Source: Centroberyx gerrardi
Lineage: Eukaryota; Chordata; Actinopteri; Beryciformes; Berycidae
Length of the DNA stretch: 64,000 nt
Assembly: GCF_048128805.1 (NCBI RefSeq)
Contig: NC_136016.1
Span: 12,514,176-12,578,175, forward strand
Direction: 5' to 3'
In this document: piece by piece, positions 38,293-51,845 of the stretch
How positions within the stretch are numbered: the first letter of the stretch is position 1
Layout of the letters: every line of letters begins with the position of its first letter
Program-made: the position numbers and the translations under genes
The notes under the pieces: model-generated
The model's input: only the letters and a program-made list of their open reading frames with translations
The model's database searches: none
What the model was told of the DNA's origin: nothing

Positions 38293-39563
38293 AGTAGGGC
38301 ATTGCAATAATTGAACAACTGAAATAAGAATGTGCATGCTGAGCAAACACTCCCTGGGTAAATAAAAGTTGGAAGATAGTATGCTTGCAGTTTCCTTTAT
38401 AGTTTGTCTAACTAGTGGCAATCAGTTTAAATGTGAACAGTGAAGGTTTTCCAGCCAAACAAGTATATTCATGAAGTCTGAATCAAGACTCTGACAGATG
38501 TATTGGCTCTCTTCACCCCTAGGTGTCAGCGTAATCCTTTAGTATTTATTTAGCCCAGTGGTGCTGTACATGCAGGTGGTAATGTGCAGCAGAGAGGCTA
38601 TTTTTAGCCCTTGTTAGTCAGAGCTGATGTGTGGCCCCTCACACTGATGGGAACCCTATTAGGTTCCTCTCAAACTATCTGAAAGCAATTGATATGCATG
38701 TGATTTCAGTTATTGGGAATGCATATGTAAATATTGAATCCACAGATTGACTTTAGATATTGAGGACATAAAGGTATGATAGGCTGTAAAATCATCATTT
38801 TTAATTGATCATGCCTCAAGATTGTCTTATTTTGTAGCCCCTTGTACTTTTCACAGTCTTGCTAAAGGTCATACGGTAGATCTGTTTTGTTCATGGTCTC
38901 ATTATGGTTCATACATATTTGACTGTTTAATTGGACCGGTCTGCTGTGGTTCCTGCTGTTCAGTCAGTGTAGATAAACATACTACCACAAGATGGAGCCA
39001 CATTACTATCACATCAACACATTATTCCAAAAATGAAACAAGTGAATATGGAAGTGAATATTAGGAGAAATCTAGAGAGCAGTGAGGGACTGTTAATTTA
39101 TTGTGATAAATGTGATCAAACAATAATTATAATAATACAAACAATGAAAACAATGATGATTCATGATCGTATTGACCATGGTTATAATGCTTTTCAAGTA
39201 AATTTTGTATGTGGTAGAATCTTAAAATATCATCTTTCTTCTTAGAGATTAGGCTCATATTTTGGTAATGACAGTTTGTCACTATGATAAAAATGGGGAA
39301 TCCTCTTAAAGAGTTTGGGCCTCTTGGAGCCCGTCTCACTTTAGGGCGCAGTGAAAAGCAGTCCTTTTGTATCCCCCATGATGAGGGGCCTGAATGAAGG
39401 GTTTATAAAGTAGGTTAATGAGTCATAACAAGTCAGTTCAATCATATCAATGACCAATAGCAGATTGATCTCATCCAGTCATAAGCACTTTAGTTTGCTG
39501 ACCAGTTTTTCATTTCTCTCTGTCTCTGTATATGGCTGGTCTTACACATCCAATTCTCCTCTT

Positions 39564-39567
<4 letters not shown>

Positions 39568-39625
<58 letters not shown>

Positions 39626-39642
39626 ATACACACACACACACA
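39568..39642. repeat. compound (CT)n(CA)n microsatellite
   Basis: About 28 CT units, then CCATA and eight CA units. A run of about 20 A residues follows at 39678-39697. Confidence 0.92.
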
Positions 39643-40595
39643 TACATGAACAAGCAGTTTCTCATATCAATTTCAGTAAAAAAAAAAAAAAAAAAAAGTT
39701 TTCTTTCATCCTTCAGTAGTTTGAAAATCCAGATCATTCCATCCCTAAAGGACTTAAAATAGTTGATAGCTTAAATATCTTTTCCAGAATTAGTTTTACT
39801 TTCATGTCAGCAATCATTTTGGAAGAGTGTCACTTTTTTTTTTTAATGATGTGTAACTCTTCCTTTCCCCCCAGTCTGTGTAAGTTATGTAAGTGGATCA
39901 GCTAGACAAATAGATAACATGGTGTGCTGCACACGTGGGTTGGAGGTGAGATGGGAGTTGTGTCCATGTGCTCATCTGAACATACTGACTTACTAGAGCC
40001 AACAGCACTGGCATTTGTTGCTATTTGTGTCTCAGTTGCTGCTGATTTACATGCCAACTCAAATCTGTTTTTCCCCATCTGTATGGGGCACAAACCTGAT
40101 GCTTTCACTGAGATTTGTCTCCTGTTTACACAATGTTCCATGAGGATTTTTTGTATTTGAACTGCAATGAAAATTTTAAAAGTTTATTTGCACTGCATTG
40201 ATTGAAAAGACATGAGTGACAGAGCGTGAGAGAGTAAATGTGTAGTAACCACACGCAACAATTAAAATACAACAAGAATAATGGTAAATTATTTCTGTAT
40301 AATGTGCAAACACTAGAGTAGTATCAACATTACATTTGAGCTTGTGGTGCCAGCCTAAACGCACACACTGTATACATCATATATTAGGATCAGTGTACAA
40401 AGAGCCAAGCTTTGAGGTTACTGCACATCTGTGGGTGCTGTAGTGAACAGTGAAAGGCTGCTCTTGACCCACATCACACTTCAAGGCCCATGCCAGTCAT
40501 CATTTTTCTGTTTCCATGGCAATGTAAGGAGATGCGGAGCAATGCCATGGCAACAACAGATCTTTTGGGAAAAAATAAGCACCCTGTTGTGCACA

Positions 40596-40600
<5 letters not shown>

Positions 40601-40667
<67 letters not shown>
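40601..40667. repeat. (GT)n microsatellite, about 33 units
   Basis: The longest uninterrupted GT tract in the window; likely highly variable. Confidence 0.93.
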
Positions 40668-40668
<1 letters not shown>

Positions 40669-40936
40669 ATTGTTATAGCTACACTTGACATTTTTGATAG
40701 TAAATGAACATGAACAATAGTAAATTAAATTGTTTCCATTTTGCACAGAGTGCTTTGAGCAAGGCTGCTCTACTACAAATAATAATTTTGCTCCAGAATG
40801 AAATATTTACCCTTTTAAAACACGTGAGACCTACTTGTACAAAATGACAGTAGATAAATAAAACAAATTATGGTATTTTTTAAAGGATATATATTGAATG
40901 ACAAACTGATGACACTTTTACAGACTAGGGCATCTA

Positions 40937-41061
40937 TATTTTAGAGATATTGAATAATGAATCTCAGATAATGAGTTTTTCCCCAAAGTGCTATATATCC
41001 ATTTTTGAGCACAAAAAAAAACCTCATTACCTGAAGTTCATTATTCAATATCTCTAAGATA
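40937..41061. repeat. long imperfect hairpin (39-bp arms, 47-bp spacer)
   Basis: The left arm (40937-40975) contains TTAGAGATATTGAATAATGA. The right arm (41023-41061) is its inverse, containing TCATTATTCAATATCTCTAA. About 35 of 39 positions pair. It may be a small palindromic MITE or a folded transcript element. Confidence 0.85.
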
Positions 41062-41438
41062 TTCTAATAGATCTTCATTGCACAGACAGAATGTCATGAA
41101 ATGGAATTTTGACTTTTTAACACATATATACTCAACAGTGATCAGCTGATAACAATTGTTTTAAATATTTAAAATTTTGTTTTCTTTTCAACAGTGAAGT
41201 TTTTCGTCACAATATACCCAATCCGTTCTTCTTCACAGCATTTGAAAAAGAATGGACTGCAGCAGCCATTGCAGTGGTAATGCAGGATAAAGATGCAGGA
41301 TAAATGAATGATCAGGGAATTCTACACTGGGGACGACTACAGGTCCCATCTGGCTGAGAAGAGCCAAGACTTACCATTGATTTAGTAGCATCTTTATTGA
41401 CAGTTTCCCTCTCCTCGTTCTCCATCATGATGCTGCAT

Positions 41439-41632
41439 GGCTGGCTAATTGGACTACCACCACCTGAGGCCCGCCTGCAAATCAACTATCAGTGACAAGC
41501 TCTGGACTCACACTGCAGGCTCAAATCCGATTTGAAATGATCTTTGTTATCTAAATATGGAAAACCCACATAGAGCCTGTGGCTGGATGATTAGAACAAA
41601 ACCACCTGAGTCCCACCTGTAAATCTATAGAT
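41439..41632. repeat. diverged direct repeat, offset 142 bp
   Basis: GGCTGGCTAATTGGACTACC then ACCTGAGGCCCGCCTGCAAA at 41439 aligns with GGCTGGATGATTAGAACAAA then ACCTGAGTCCCACCTGTAAA at 41581. It is probably an old tandem duplication or two repeat copies. Confidence 0.6.
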
Positions 41633-42538
41633 GATCATGCCTTGACAAACTCATAGGCATGGGTGGTATTAAAAAAAAATGAGATTTTTGAGTGAGTGGA
41701 CATACAGGATGTGACAGCCAAGTATGAGTCATCCATGAATTTAGAGGCTGCCAACTACATTGGTAATGTTTGGAAACACTGAATTGAAAGTAGTCTGATT
41801 TATCATGGGTTTTTGAAAAGATGAGAATGCTTATTTTACCATGTGCAAGAGAAATATAACATAACATAAAATAACACCTAAAATCTATACAGCTTTATTC
41901 TGGATGGGTGGTTAGGGATTGTGGGCAGTTAAATTTCCTTTTCATTTTCTACACTTTTCCCAAAAATGCATACACAAAGAGAAGCATGTATTGAGTAATT
42001 TGTGCTAACAAGGTTGATGCCGAGCCCCTTCTTCTCCCTCAGCCTGCCCCAGGTCATGCCCCAGTGCCTGCCTGCTGTGACGTCAACGCTCCCCTGTCAA
42101 CTCGTCCCCGAGGGACTCAAAGCAGCACCCACTAGGAAAAGGATTTATTTTTGCATTTTCATCAGCTGTGCTAGTAGGACAGACTGAATAGGGCTCCACT
42201 GTCAAATAAATCACACTATTTTTTGTATTTGTGATAAACTCTTGCTCATGCACATCTTTCTTTTGTATTCTAAACTTAATCCATGTGGCTCTAAATCCAC
42301 AGAATTAAATATTCTTTTCAAAGCTCATGTAGTTCCTCGGAACATGTGGTTCATTTTCCCTTTCACTGTATATTTTCTAAAAAAAACAATGACTGAGACA
42401 GCTATCCCTCCTTAAAAATACACTCATCACTGACCAAGAAGCACCAGTAGGGGTCTCCATTGCCTGTGTTTCAGTACGCACACTAACACCTCAAACTAAC
42501 ATTGAAAAGGATCTTTTTGTTTTTGTCAGGTAAAAACC

Positions 42539-42747
42539 ATGTATCTCCAATACCGGTGGTTTTCAGGTTTCTAGTTGAATTGAAGCATTACATGGTCCTT
42601 TATGGTTTAAGACATTTTCCTGACCCTTAGGTGTAAGAATCCCTTTCTAAACCCAGTATCTAATTCAACAAAGCATGCTTGTGAATCTCTAAAATAAGGC
42701 TGTTTTGTTTTTTTAATTCCTGAAAAGTTGACCTTTTGGAGATACAA
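42539..42747. mobile_element. putative MITE with diverged inverted ends
   Basis: The left end ATGTATCTCC...TTTTCAGG is mirrored by CCTGAAAA...GGAGATACA at the right, about 209 bp end to end. The middle parts of the arms do not match, and no clear target duplication was found. Confidence 0.45.
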
Positions 42748-44545
42748 GGATTTCACCCGACAGCAGCCTTTTGCAACAATTACCCAGATGGTCTCTGCAT
42801 GTGCTGTACTCTATCATTAGGAGCTGCCTCTCTATGTGCTCACTCTATTGTAATGCATATCTGCACGGGGTGCCTTTTAGCCCGGAGCTCTTTTCATACC
42901 GAAATCAGTGCATCTCAATCAATCTGAGATCCTTTTATCCACGGTGATCACTGTTTGGTCCAGCTTGGGCAGAGAGCTTTTGTCGCTTGCCACTAGAAGG
43001 TTATTTGTCTTATGTCAGTGGGTATTTATAACAATAGAAGTCACTATAGCAGGGGACAACAACAATTGTGAAGTGTGATTGATATAACCATCTGCCTGAC
43101 TGGCCACCTTGATCAAACTTCAGAAAAGGAGGGTGAATCAGCTGTCTGAATACTGGTGCTGTAGTGCAAAAGTCACTGAAGAACAGGAAATATGAGGTCA
43201 CATTATTTTCTCAAGGTGTCATAATAATATTGTCTATGAGTACAGCGCTGTAAGTACAGTATTGATCTGTGAAAACAACTGTGTGTGGGTGTATCTGGCT
43301 GTGTTCATGTCTGCTCACACTGCTGTACGTGTGTGTGTGCTGTATTTGTGCGTGCATGTGTATGTGTCTCTTAGTCTGTGTGTAAGCGTCAGTGTGTAAG
43401 TGTGTGTTTGGGTCTGTTAGCTGGAGCGTAGTGATGAGACTGACCTTGCTGACCGCTCTGCCTCTTTTCTGGGTGGCCGCTCTGTGCCCACATTAATCTC
43501 CAAGTTGAGAGAGGAGGTCCTGACCTCTGCTGTTTTCCTTTCAGGGGAGGTCACTTTGAGTTTGGGCAGAGGGGTCTGCTCGCCATTCTGCACTGTCTGT
43601 TCCTCGACTTTTGATGTGACTTATAACTGCTGAGCTTTGCTTGGTAAAAGGGGGCAGCCATTTTGCAGACCTCGTAGTTTCCTCAACAGTACAATAGACT
43701 GAAAACCTGCAGTTTGTCAGGAAAAGTTTAGTTGGTTCTTAATGAAAATAAAAATGTTGATTGACCAAAATTGGTAGAATGGTTAGGAAATCAACAGTTA
43801 CAAAAGAAATGAAAATGAAGAAAATAATTACCTGAAGTTTCTTCTAATCTACAATATCTCCAAGGTATAGAGGATCTTGTCTTAAGTGTGTTAAGTCAAC
43901 CAAGGACTTTTCTTTAAAAAGTACCCTAAATTATTTCAGTTTATACAGTCAATTATTTTGTAGATGTCACTTTTTTTCAAAAGATACCACACTTTGGATG
44001 AAATTCTTCAACGTAAGTATAAGAAAATTGGTTGAAGCTATGGTCACACCACACATGTGTGACAGCCAACATGTGGAACAAAGACTTTGGCATTTATCTA
44101 TCTAAAAAATCACAAAGAAATAAGAGCTTGCAGGATCTGGATGGTCTCCTGAGGCCACTAAAACGAGGCCCAGATGTAGTATTCCCCTTCTCCATAACAC
44201 CCCGTCCATCTCCTCTCCATTCTGGACGCGTCCTCTTCTTATTATTAGACCAAAGAGGATCAGCGCAGGCTTATCTTGCTGACATTGAGATTCTTTGAGA
44301 CAGAAGACAAATTTTCATCCTTGATGGAATAACATCAAAAACTGTATTACTGTGTTTGTTTAATCTACATTACGCCAAGCGGTCATTTTAACTCTTTGTT
44401 TATTCTATGGTTGTCTCCCATCACTTCCACTGAGACACTGGTGGAGTCACTACCTGTCCTGTACTGTCGCTTTGATCTGTTCAGTGGTCCATATACTGTA
44501 CCAGCCTGCATCAGATGAAAGCCTCCCAGATTCAAAGGAAGCAAT

Positions 44546-44548
<3 letters not shown>

Positions 44549-44630
<82 letters not shown>
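44549..44630. repeat. compound (TG)n(AG)n microsatellite
   Basis: About 26 TG units joined without spacer to 15 AG units. Confidence 0.93.
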
Positions 44631-44633
<3 letters not shown>

Positions 44634-45624
44634 TTTGGCTACAGTACAGGGATCATTACGTTTAGGGTAAGTCCATAGAGGGAATGTGTTTTTACGCTTT
44701 CCAAAATGACTGAGCAACCATCTTAGCCTTCTTGCCTTATTCCCCTCCAATCATCTAAATTATTAACATTACAAATCCAGGCACACGGATGCATTATTTA
44801 GTAAGGTCCCTTCATATTAGGCAGATACACTATAAGACAGACTACAGGCTACAGTACCTTCTCTTAGGGCATATCCATAACCAAAACTGGATTCTCCTCC
44901 CTCCATATAGTTTCATAACCTTTGTTTTTCACTGTTCCATAATATGCTGAAATAAGGTTGTATCATGGTTAAACATTGCCCTTTAAGAGCTTACAATAAT
45001 TAGAAGGCTCTGCTCGGTGCTTAACCCATTGACATCTGGGAAAACAGATAACATTCTCTTTAGATAACAAATACTTGTCCTCTCTTTGGACCACAAATAC
45101 ACTTAAACGTTATTAGCAGAGTGGCATGTTTGTGGAAAGGATTTCTCCCATTTTCTGAAATGCGATTTACAGCCAGTGTGTTTGTGTGTGGCTTACAATG
45201 GCCTCCTTGTCAAACCCTGATTAGGCTTAATGTTATTTCAACCACGGGGCGATGATGTGATAACTGCAGCCGCTCTGTGTTGTCTTAAGCCCTCTCTGTG
45301 TGGATTGAATCAAATATTGACCCCAGGAAAAGTGTGTGAGGGTATAAAGACAAGGCATTTTGTTTGTCTGAGCTGACAGAGCCTCTGTCACCAATCAAAG
45401 GCCGAGTCACTACCTCGTAAAGGTGTGGAGGCAAGTTAGAGCGGGTCACCATGAATCCACAGCTCTGCATGTTGATATGATGATTTGAGAATTCATATTT
45501 TAAATCTTATAACTGCATCTACTGTATATAATTCATGCCTGTGTCATTGTTTATGAATAATGCAGGCATACATAAATGATTTGACTGTGTGTATACAATA
45601 TGTCTTTCAGCATCTTTGTCTTTG

Positions 45625-45626
<2 letters not shown>

Positions 45627-45661
<35 letters not shown>
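45627..45661. repeat. (TG)n microsatellite
   Basis: About 17 uninterrupted TG units. Confidence 0.92.
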
Positions 45662-45665
<4 letters not shown>

Positions 45666-47570
45666 GATGTGGATTTCAGTGTGCTTCTCTCCTCTTTTTC
45701 CACATTACATCACCTTTTGCTTTAAGAGAGGTCAATAGCGTTGATCTAACAGTTCTAGGTTATGTAAGCTTTCCAGACCAAGTTAAATCACAGTGAATGA
45801 ATTGTTTTCACGTTGAACAACAGCCATTTGATAATCCGTTTATGCAGCGACATGTAAATCCACAACTATTCATGACCTGCTTTTAAAAACCGCCCAGGAT
45901 ATACATCACCTGTGTTCCTATTTGCTTGTTTTATGTCCATCTGGGTAATTATAATGGATTTCATCATCATCATCGTCATCCAAATTGTTCGTTGGTTTGT
46001 TTTTTCTGACTGTCACAGTAATTTCTATGATTTTCTCATCATATATTTGTTTGTCAACAAACAAAATGACACATTTCCATTTTTTCCTCAGCACACAGCT
46101 AGAGATTGCCTTTTGAATGTCACTCATTTCACTGCATGGGGTGACTTTAATTGGGCTTCAGAAAAGCCTAAAATATCTTTTCAATCTGTTTTTTTGATGC
46201 TAGTATCCATTGTAAGAACGGTATACCCACTTACTCTCGGTTAATAAGGGTTAAACAATTGTGAATGTAGGGCATCACATCAGCGACCTTGTGTCAGAGG
46301 TCAGGTGAGGTTGATCAGCCTGTCCAAGGAATGTTAGCAGTTTATCCTGTTTCTAAAGAAAGCTTACCTGGTTGCAATCACCATCACCACCAAGGCCACA
46401 AAACTGCTCGATTGAACTCATGGTCTCATGTCCATCAGTTCAGTTCTATCTTTAGACCCGAGCTGAGAGTGAGCTGGATGGAGTTGGCGAGACGTATTGA
46501 CGCATGGCCAGAGGGAAATGGATCAGTGTGTTGCTGTTGATGATGTGGTTTCTGTTTAATTTACCACCTAATGCTAAAGCTTAATATGGTTGATGTGCCA
46601 AATGTGAGCAATTAGCATCTGAAAAGATAGTCTCCTTATGGTGCCAGAAACTGAGGCTGGCCTTAGCATCCCACACAGGAAGCCAAGTATCTCCACAACT
46701 TAAAGCAAAATCACCCTCATAAAGGAAGATTTTTTAACACAAAAGATCTCAGGTAGAGCCAGGCCGGTGCAACAGTTGTTTGGTGACAGACATTCATTCA
46801 GTGTGAAGTTCTATAATCCTGAGAAATCTCACACTACTAACATGGTTGACTGAGGATCTTATGTCAAGATTAGTCTCATGCTTAAATTCATTGGCATTAC
46901 TACCGTGCTGATAGGAATCTACATAGTCTGCCATGTTGTTCTCCATATATTAGATTTAGCATTAAGTATTCAGCAAGGAAGAAGGATAAAACCTACATAC
47001 TTCAGCCACCTTTTTATGTGGGAAATACAGTTAACCCACCTTACTGATATGTGTTTTTATGACACAACATCAAAGATGTAGCAAGAAATGGTGTGTTAAA
47101 TGAATATTAGATCATTACAAGAAAATAAAACATAAATTAATACTATTCTGAAAATACATTTTTTGTTTGTTTGTTGTTTGTTTATTTTGGGGGTGTTTGA
47201 AGATAATCACCAACTAGAGTTCATAGTTTAACCATTGTTTCATTGACAACTCAATGGCTGACTGTGTGCCTTTTTAAACTAGCATGGATTGTGTTCCCAT
47301 GGTGTGTTCTGTGTTCAGAGTGAGCTAGCAATAAAGCCAACAGTGAATAACACCACAGATTTTGCATATTGAATAATATATAATGTTCTACTCTATACTA
47401 AATAGTCCTCTTGGCAAATTACCATTGGGCTGTACCAATTATGGACATTCAGACATTGCATACATTCCATTTTTCCATAAATGCTCTATTTACTCTGCAG
47501 TGATTTTACTTTGGTTATTCAGAAAGCACCCTCTTAAAAACTCTGTTTGCCCAGGCGCTTGCTGCTGTCC

Positions 47571-47572
<2 letters not shown>

Positions 47573-47616
<44 letters not shown>

Positions 47617-47656
47617 GCGTGTGTGCGTGTGCGTGTGCGTGTGCGTGCGTGTGTGT
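47573..47656. repeat. (GT)n with (GCGTGT)n tail
   Basis: GT run of about 38 bp followed by GTGCGT/GTGTGCGT units. Alternating purine-pyrimidine throughout, so Z-DNA is possible. Confidence 0.92.
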
Positions 47657-48883
47657 AACCTTGACAGAGCAAGCTAGGCTTCGCTGAGTGCCTGCAAGCA
47701 CAGTGCTATCTTTAGCTTTGGTGGATGCATTTACTACTGGCCTCCTCCTCCTACTCTCTCCTCCTCTGCTCCCCTCAGCCCACTCACTCACTGTTGGCTG
47801 CACATGCAAACATGCATACTTATGCATGCTTGCACACATACACGTACACTCAAACATACACACGCACACTGCATAACTGTTACTGGGCAGATTAGTGGAA
47901 GCAACCTACTTCTGGGATAAAACACGTGCCACATGTTTGTTTTTGTTGCAGAGTGAAAGACTCGACTCCCGCTCCCTGGATGGCCTTGATTCAGGCCTGG
48001 AGGCAGTTGTTAGCCCTGGGCCTCACTATAGGCCTCACATGGGCTTCACACTTGTATCCTTGTTGGCCAATAGTGTATTAAATCCAGTGTGTGGTACATT
48101 CATAGACTGGGAACTAAATATTAAAAAGAAAATAAGCTGCATAAAATAAACTCTTGCTCTTCTCTCAGAAGTGATCGTACCAATGTTTTACCAGTTATTC
48201 ATCAGGGTGTAATGGGCCACTATCTCTGCTATGTATACAGTACATTCATAGTTAGTCCATATGCATGGAGTCCTGTGTCACACTGGTATTGAATAGTGTG
48301 AAAGGCATTCCTGGCTGTATGATCGCTACAGATTAATGCCTATTTTGGCTTAGAATGAACATGTTGATATTGTATTATCACTGACCAATATTTGGCTGTT
48401 TCGAAAGAGCTCAGCAGTTCTGATGTAAAATGTGGCAAGAGCAGTGGATGAATACAATCTCACCTTACCAGTCAAACAACTCAAAAAAAAGCTTGGTTAG
48501 TTAAATTCAGTGTTAATCATGGTCAGCGTTGCCAAATGTAGGGCAAAGTGAGGGCAGCCAAACATTAGCTTCAGGCTACATGACAAAGCTAAACCAATCA
48601 GAGAGGTTTATACTGAAGCACCAGTTCCCATGAGGCTTTGGTATTTGTAAACATGCACCACCTCCTCTTCATGCGCCATTTAAGCCCGTTGGGAACTGGG
48701 TTGTCAAGAGAGATTGAAGTAATACAGCTTGAGAAGTTAACCAGAGGTTGCCTAAACTCCACAACTCCTTTATTTAAAAATGGCTGCCAGTTAAGAGGTC
48801 AGGGTCAGGCCGATGTGTTAAAATAGAGGCTCTGAAGTTGCTCTTGACTGCTGACAGCAATCCCCTCAGTTCTAACCTTGAAC

Positions 48884-49035
48884 TTTTTTTTTTTTTTTTT
48901 TGCTCACTTACTGTTACACTTATTGTTGAACGTTGTCTATGACTTTCATGTTTCTCGTGATGCTGCTTTCTTGGCCAGGTCTCTCTAGAAATGTGTCATC
49001 TCAATGGGACCACCAGGTTAAATAAAGGTGAAAAT
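48884..49035 (+). mobile_element. LINE 3' end remnant
   Basis: TTTCTTGGCCAGGTCTCTCT, then ATCTCAATGGGACCACCAGG and TTAAATAAAGGTGAAAATAG match the usual 3' end of abundant fish LINEs (CTTGGCCAGG...ATCTCAATGGGA...GGTTAAATAAAGG). A T run precedes it. No reverse transcriptase remains. Confidence 0.7.
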
Positions 49036-50587
49036 AGGAAACAAACTAATCATTAGTCGGGGAGTTTTTAAACCAACCTCCCAATCGGCACCCAAGGGCA
49101 ACTTTCCCTTGCACCCAGCTGTGAGGGATTCATGCTTGTGTAAATCTTATCATTTCACATCTGACATGCAAACTCCATTTGCATTGGGTATGAATACATG
49201 AAAGGTAATGAGAGTTTGGCTCACTTTTTCACCTCAGCCTGACTTTGACATTCCAGCCCCTTTATATCAGAGATTACTTGTCATCGTACAGAGCTGAACA
49301 AGAATATCTGTCCTCCCAACACGTGAAAACGACCTGGGAACTATTCAAGCCCTCTTAATACCCTTTCAATCATGTCAGTATGAGATTGTCTATTAATAGT
49401 CATTGTGCAGCACGGGAATGAGTGATACTGATGTCAGCGTGCACCTGTGATTGTATTCTCCCTCTCCTTTTCTCTCTCTCTCTCTCTCTCTGCATTGCAG
49501 TGTCTGAAGCTGTCAAGAGAGCATATGTGCTGTGTGTCGTCGCTGGCCCCTGCCTGTCATCTCTGCCCTGTGCGCAGACCGCCGAGCGACACATCAGTAA
49601 TACGATACACACTTCACCCGCTTCACCTTCTGAACGGTTGTCCCATGACACACCCTGATCCGTGAGCTATCCAGGCTACAGCAGACAAGGGACAGAGAAT
49701 ATTGCTTTGTGCTATGCTGCTTCTTTGCTTTAATTGCCCAGGAAAGAGAAAATCTCATTTTTTTTTTTTTGCCCTATGTGACCCTGATCTTATGGTTTGC
49801 CACGTTAAACCAGCAGTGAAAATATCAGTTCTGGGTGAAAAATCCAATTTTCTTTTTGTGTAACTTCAGGCTGATTAATGCTCTGTTATGCCTTGTGAGT
49901 TGTGGTGAGTTGTGGTGTCTACTGCCTGAATAGAGCTATATGCAAGTAAAAGCAGGTGTCACGCTCTATTCTCAAATGCTCTACATCTCCCTAAAAGTGC
50001 AGTGTGCCCTTGACAGTATGACAGGGTATTTAGTTGCATTCAAGTGATGCCTGAGGCTTTTTTTTACTGTCTCTCTTAGACTTTCCATTCAGGTTTAATG
50101 AGTTCCTAATGAGAAACGGAAGGGAAAAAAGTTAAAGTCAATCTCCTCCGCGCAGTTACAGATCATTGGACGCTCCATTTAAGGTCATTTAAATGTGTGC
50201 CATAGGACATATTCCAAAAGCATTCACACAATGGCTTTCCATTCACTTTCCTCCTACTCCTATCCTATTATAGTAATGGAGGGGGATGTCTCAGGCAACA
50301 GACAGAGTGAAAGCACAATGGGATGTTTTTTTTCCCCTCCTCGGAAATGGCATATGAATGGTTTTAAACGTGCATCCTAGTGTCATTAAAGAAGATAAAG
50401 CTGTGTACTTAGTCTAGTGAGACAAAAGGTTTTGGCACCCGTACCCTGCATTTCACTACATTGCACCATGTGGAAAAAAGGATAAGGAATGGAAAAATAA
50501 AATAAAAAAGGAAGGAAATTGAACAATTTCTGAGAAAGTTTTCTGTTCTTTTTTCAGCAATCTACAGCTTGGAAAAATTGCATACAT

Positions 50588-50620
50588 CCTAACCCTAACC
50601 CTAACCCTAACCCTAACCCT
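50588..50620. repeat. interstitial telomeric repeat (CCCTAA)n
   Basis: Five and a half perfect CCCTAA units, directly followed by a T run and a LINE-like tail. A shorter two-unit version occurs near 14760. Confidence 0.95.
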
Positions 50621-50644
50621 TTTTTTAGTTTTCAGGATCCTCAG

Positions 50645-50692
50645 GTTAACAAAGTGCTATATAAATAAAGTTTATTATTATTTTATTATCAT
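50645..50692 (+). mobile_element. LINE/SINE 3' tail remnant
   Basis: AAAGTGCTATATAAATAAAG followed by TTTATTATTATTTTATTATC is the typical 3' end of a teleost non-LTR element. It begins about 25 bp after the telomeric repeat. Confidence 0.6.
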
Positions 50693-51809
50693 TAACATAT
50701 TTGGCACAGCTCAATGCATTTCCAAAGTGTCACATAAATTGTTAAGACAGAATGTGAAATACAAAAACCAAGTGGTAGCTGATGAAGTGGATACAGTACT
50801 GATGGGTTGTATACTGTGTAATGTGTTCTACTATCATATATTTCCAATTTCTATATGTTAATTAGGCTAAGAGGTAAATAATGTACACCCAGAGAAAGAG
50901 ATGTGGATAACTGATATGCATACCCTCACTTACACCACTGCCATAGGAACAAAAAAAAGCTCCTACCCTATAAACCTGTAACATTTTCTTCCCTTTGACA
51001 CATAATTTCTTAATCATTTGGCACAGCATGGGTCTGCCTGGCACAGAGTTCCCAAGGGGGGTTACCAACCACTGGCTCTCCTGTCTAGACCAGAGTTAAA
51101 GCTATTTGTGACCTGGCCCCGTTCCACTAATATATGGTGATTCCTGGCAACACTCCCGGTGTTAGGCCAGTCTAATAGGATTAAAGCAGAGCAGGAGGAC
51201 TTTGTGTATGTCACCGATGGACATGGGAGTCAAATAGCTGCAATTCCCTGGATGCTTGACGTACAGCGTTGTTACACAAGATGGATGGGGGGAATGGAGT
51301 AGGGGGGCATAATGGCACATAATGGTCTGACAGTAATAGTTTAATCCAAGTTCATTTGTATTCCCATATGGAATGTATTGGTCTCAGTAATGTATAATCT
51401 GTGTCAGTTTTACTCTGATTCACATTAGTATCATTTTAAACCACAAGACAAAAGTGTTCAATTCTTCATTCTAGGAACATTCTTATAGTATTGACTCTAC
51501 ATTAGAGTACAACTCTCTACAATAGAGTTGATATTATGAGATTAATATGCAAGTAGGTAAGCCTAGATAACAAGCCAATGGAGAGTGTCGATATTAAGAA
51601 AATGATATACAGAAAAATCTTGCAGGATGCTGAATGTCCAGCAATCTTACATAAGATGGGCGGATAAATTGGGGAATGAGGGAATAGGGGAAGCCTGTAA
51701 GTTGTATAATGACAGACAGAGTGGTACAGCTCATTTTTTGTTCATTTGAACACAATGGTATGGTATCATTACTTTAAAATCTGACAAGCAAAATCAGTTT
51801 GGATGTCAG

Positions 51810-51845
51810 TGAAACTAACCTGGTTAAATAAAGATAAACAAAAAT
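51810..51845 (+). mobile_element. LINE 3' tail remnant
   Basis: ACTAACCTGGTTAAATAAAG followed by ATAAACAAAAA, the same family tail as at 49000-49035. Confidence 0.55.

Noticed and set aside
41990-42125. GC-rich plus-strand frame after CTCCCTCAG
   Set aside because: No recognisable domain, no second splice site in frame.
47940-48060. Exon-like plus-strand stretch after TTGTTGCAG (ERLDSRSLDGLDSGLEAVVS)
   Set aside because: Acceptor-like start and acidic coding-like run, but no donor, family similarity or companion exon; kept only as a weak possibility.
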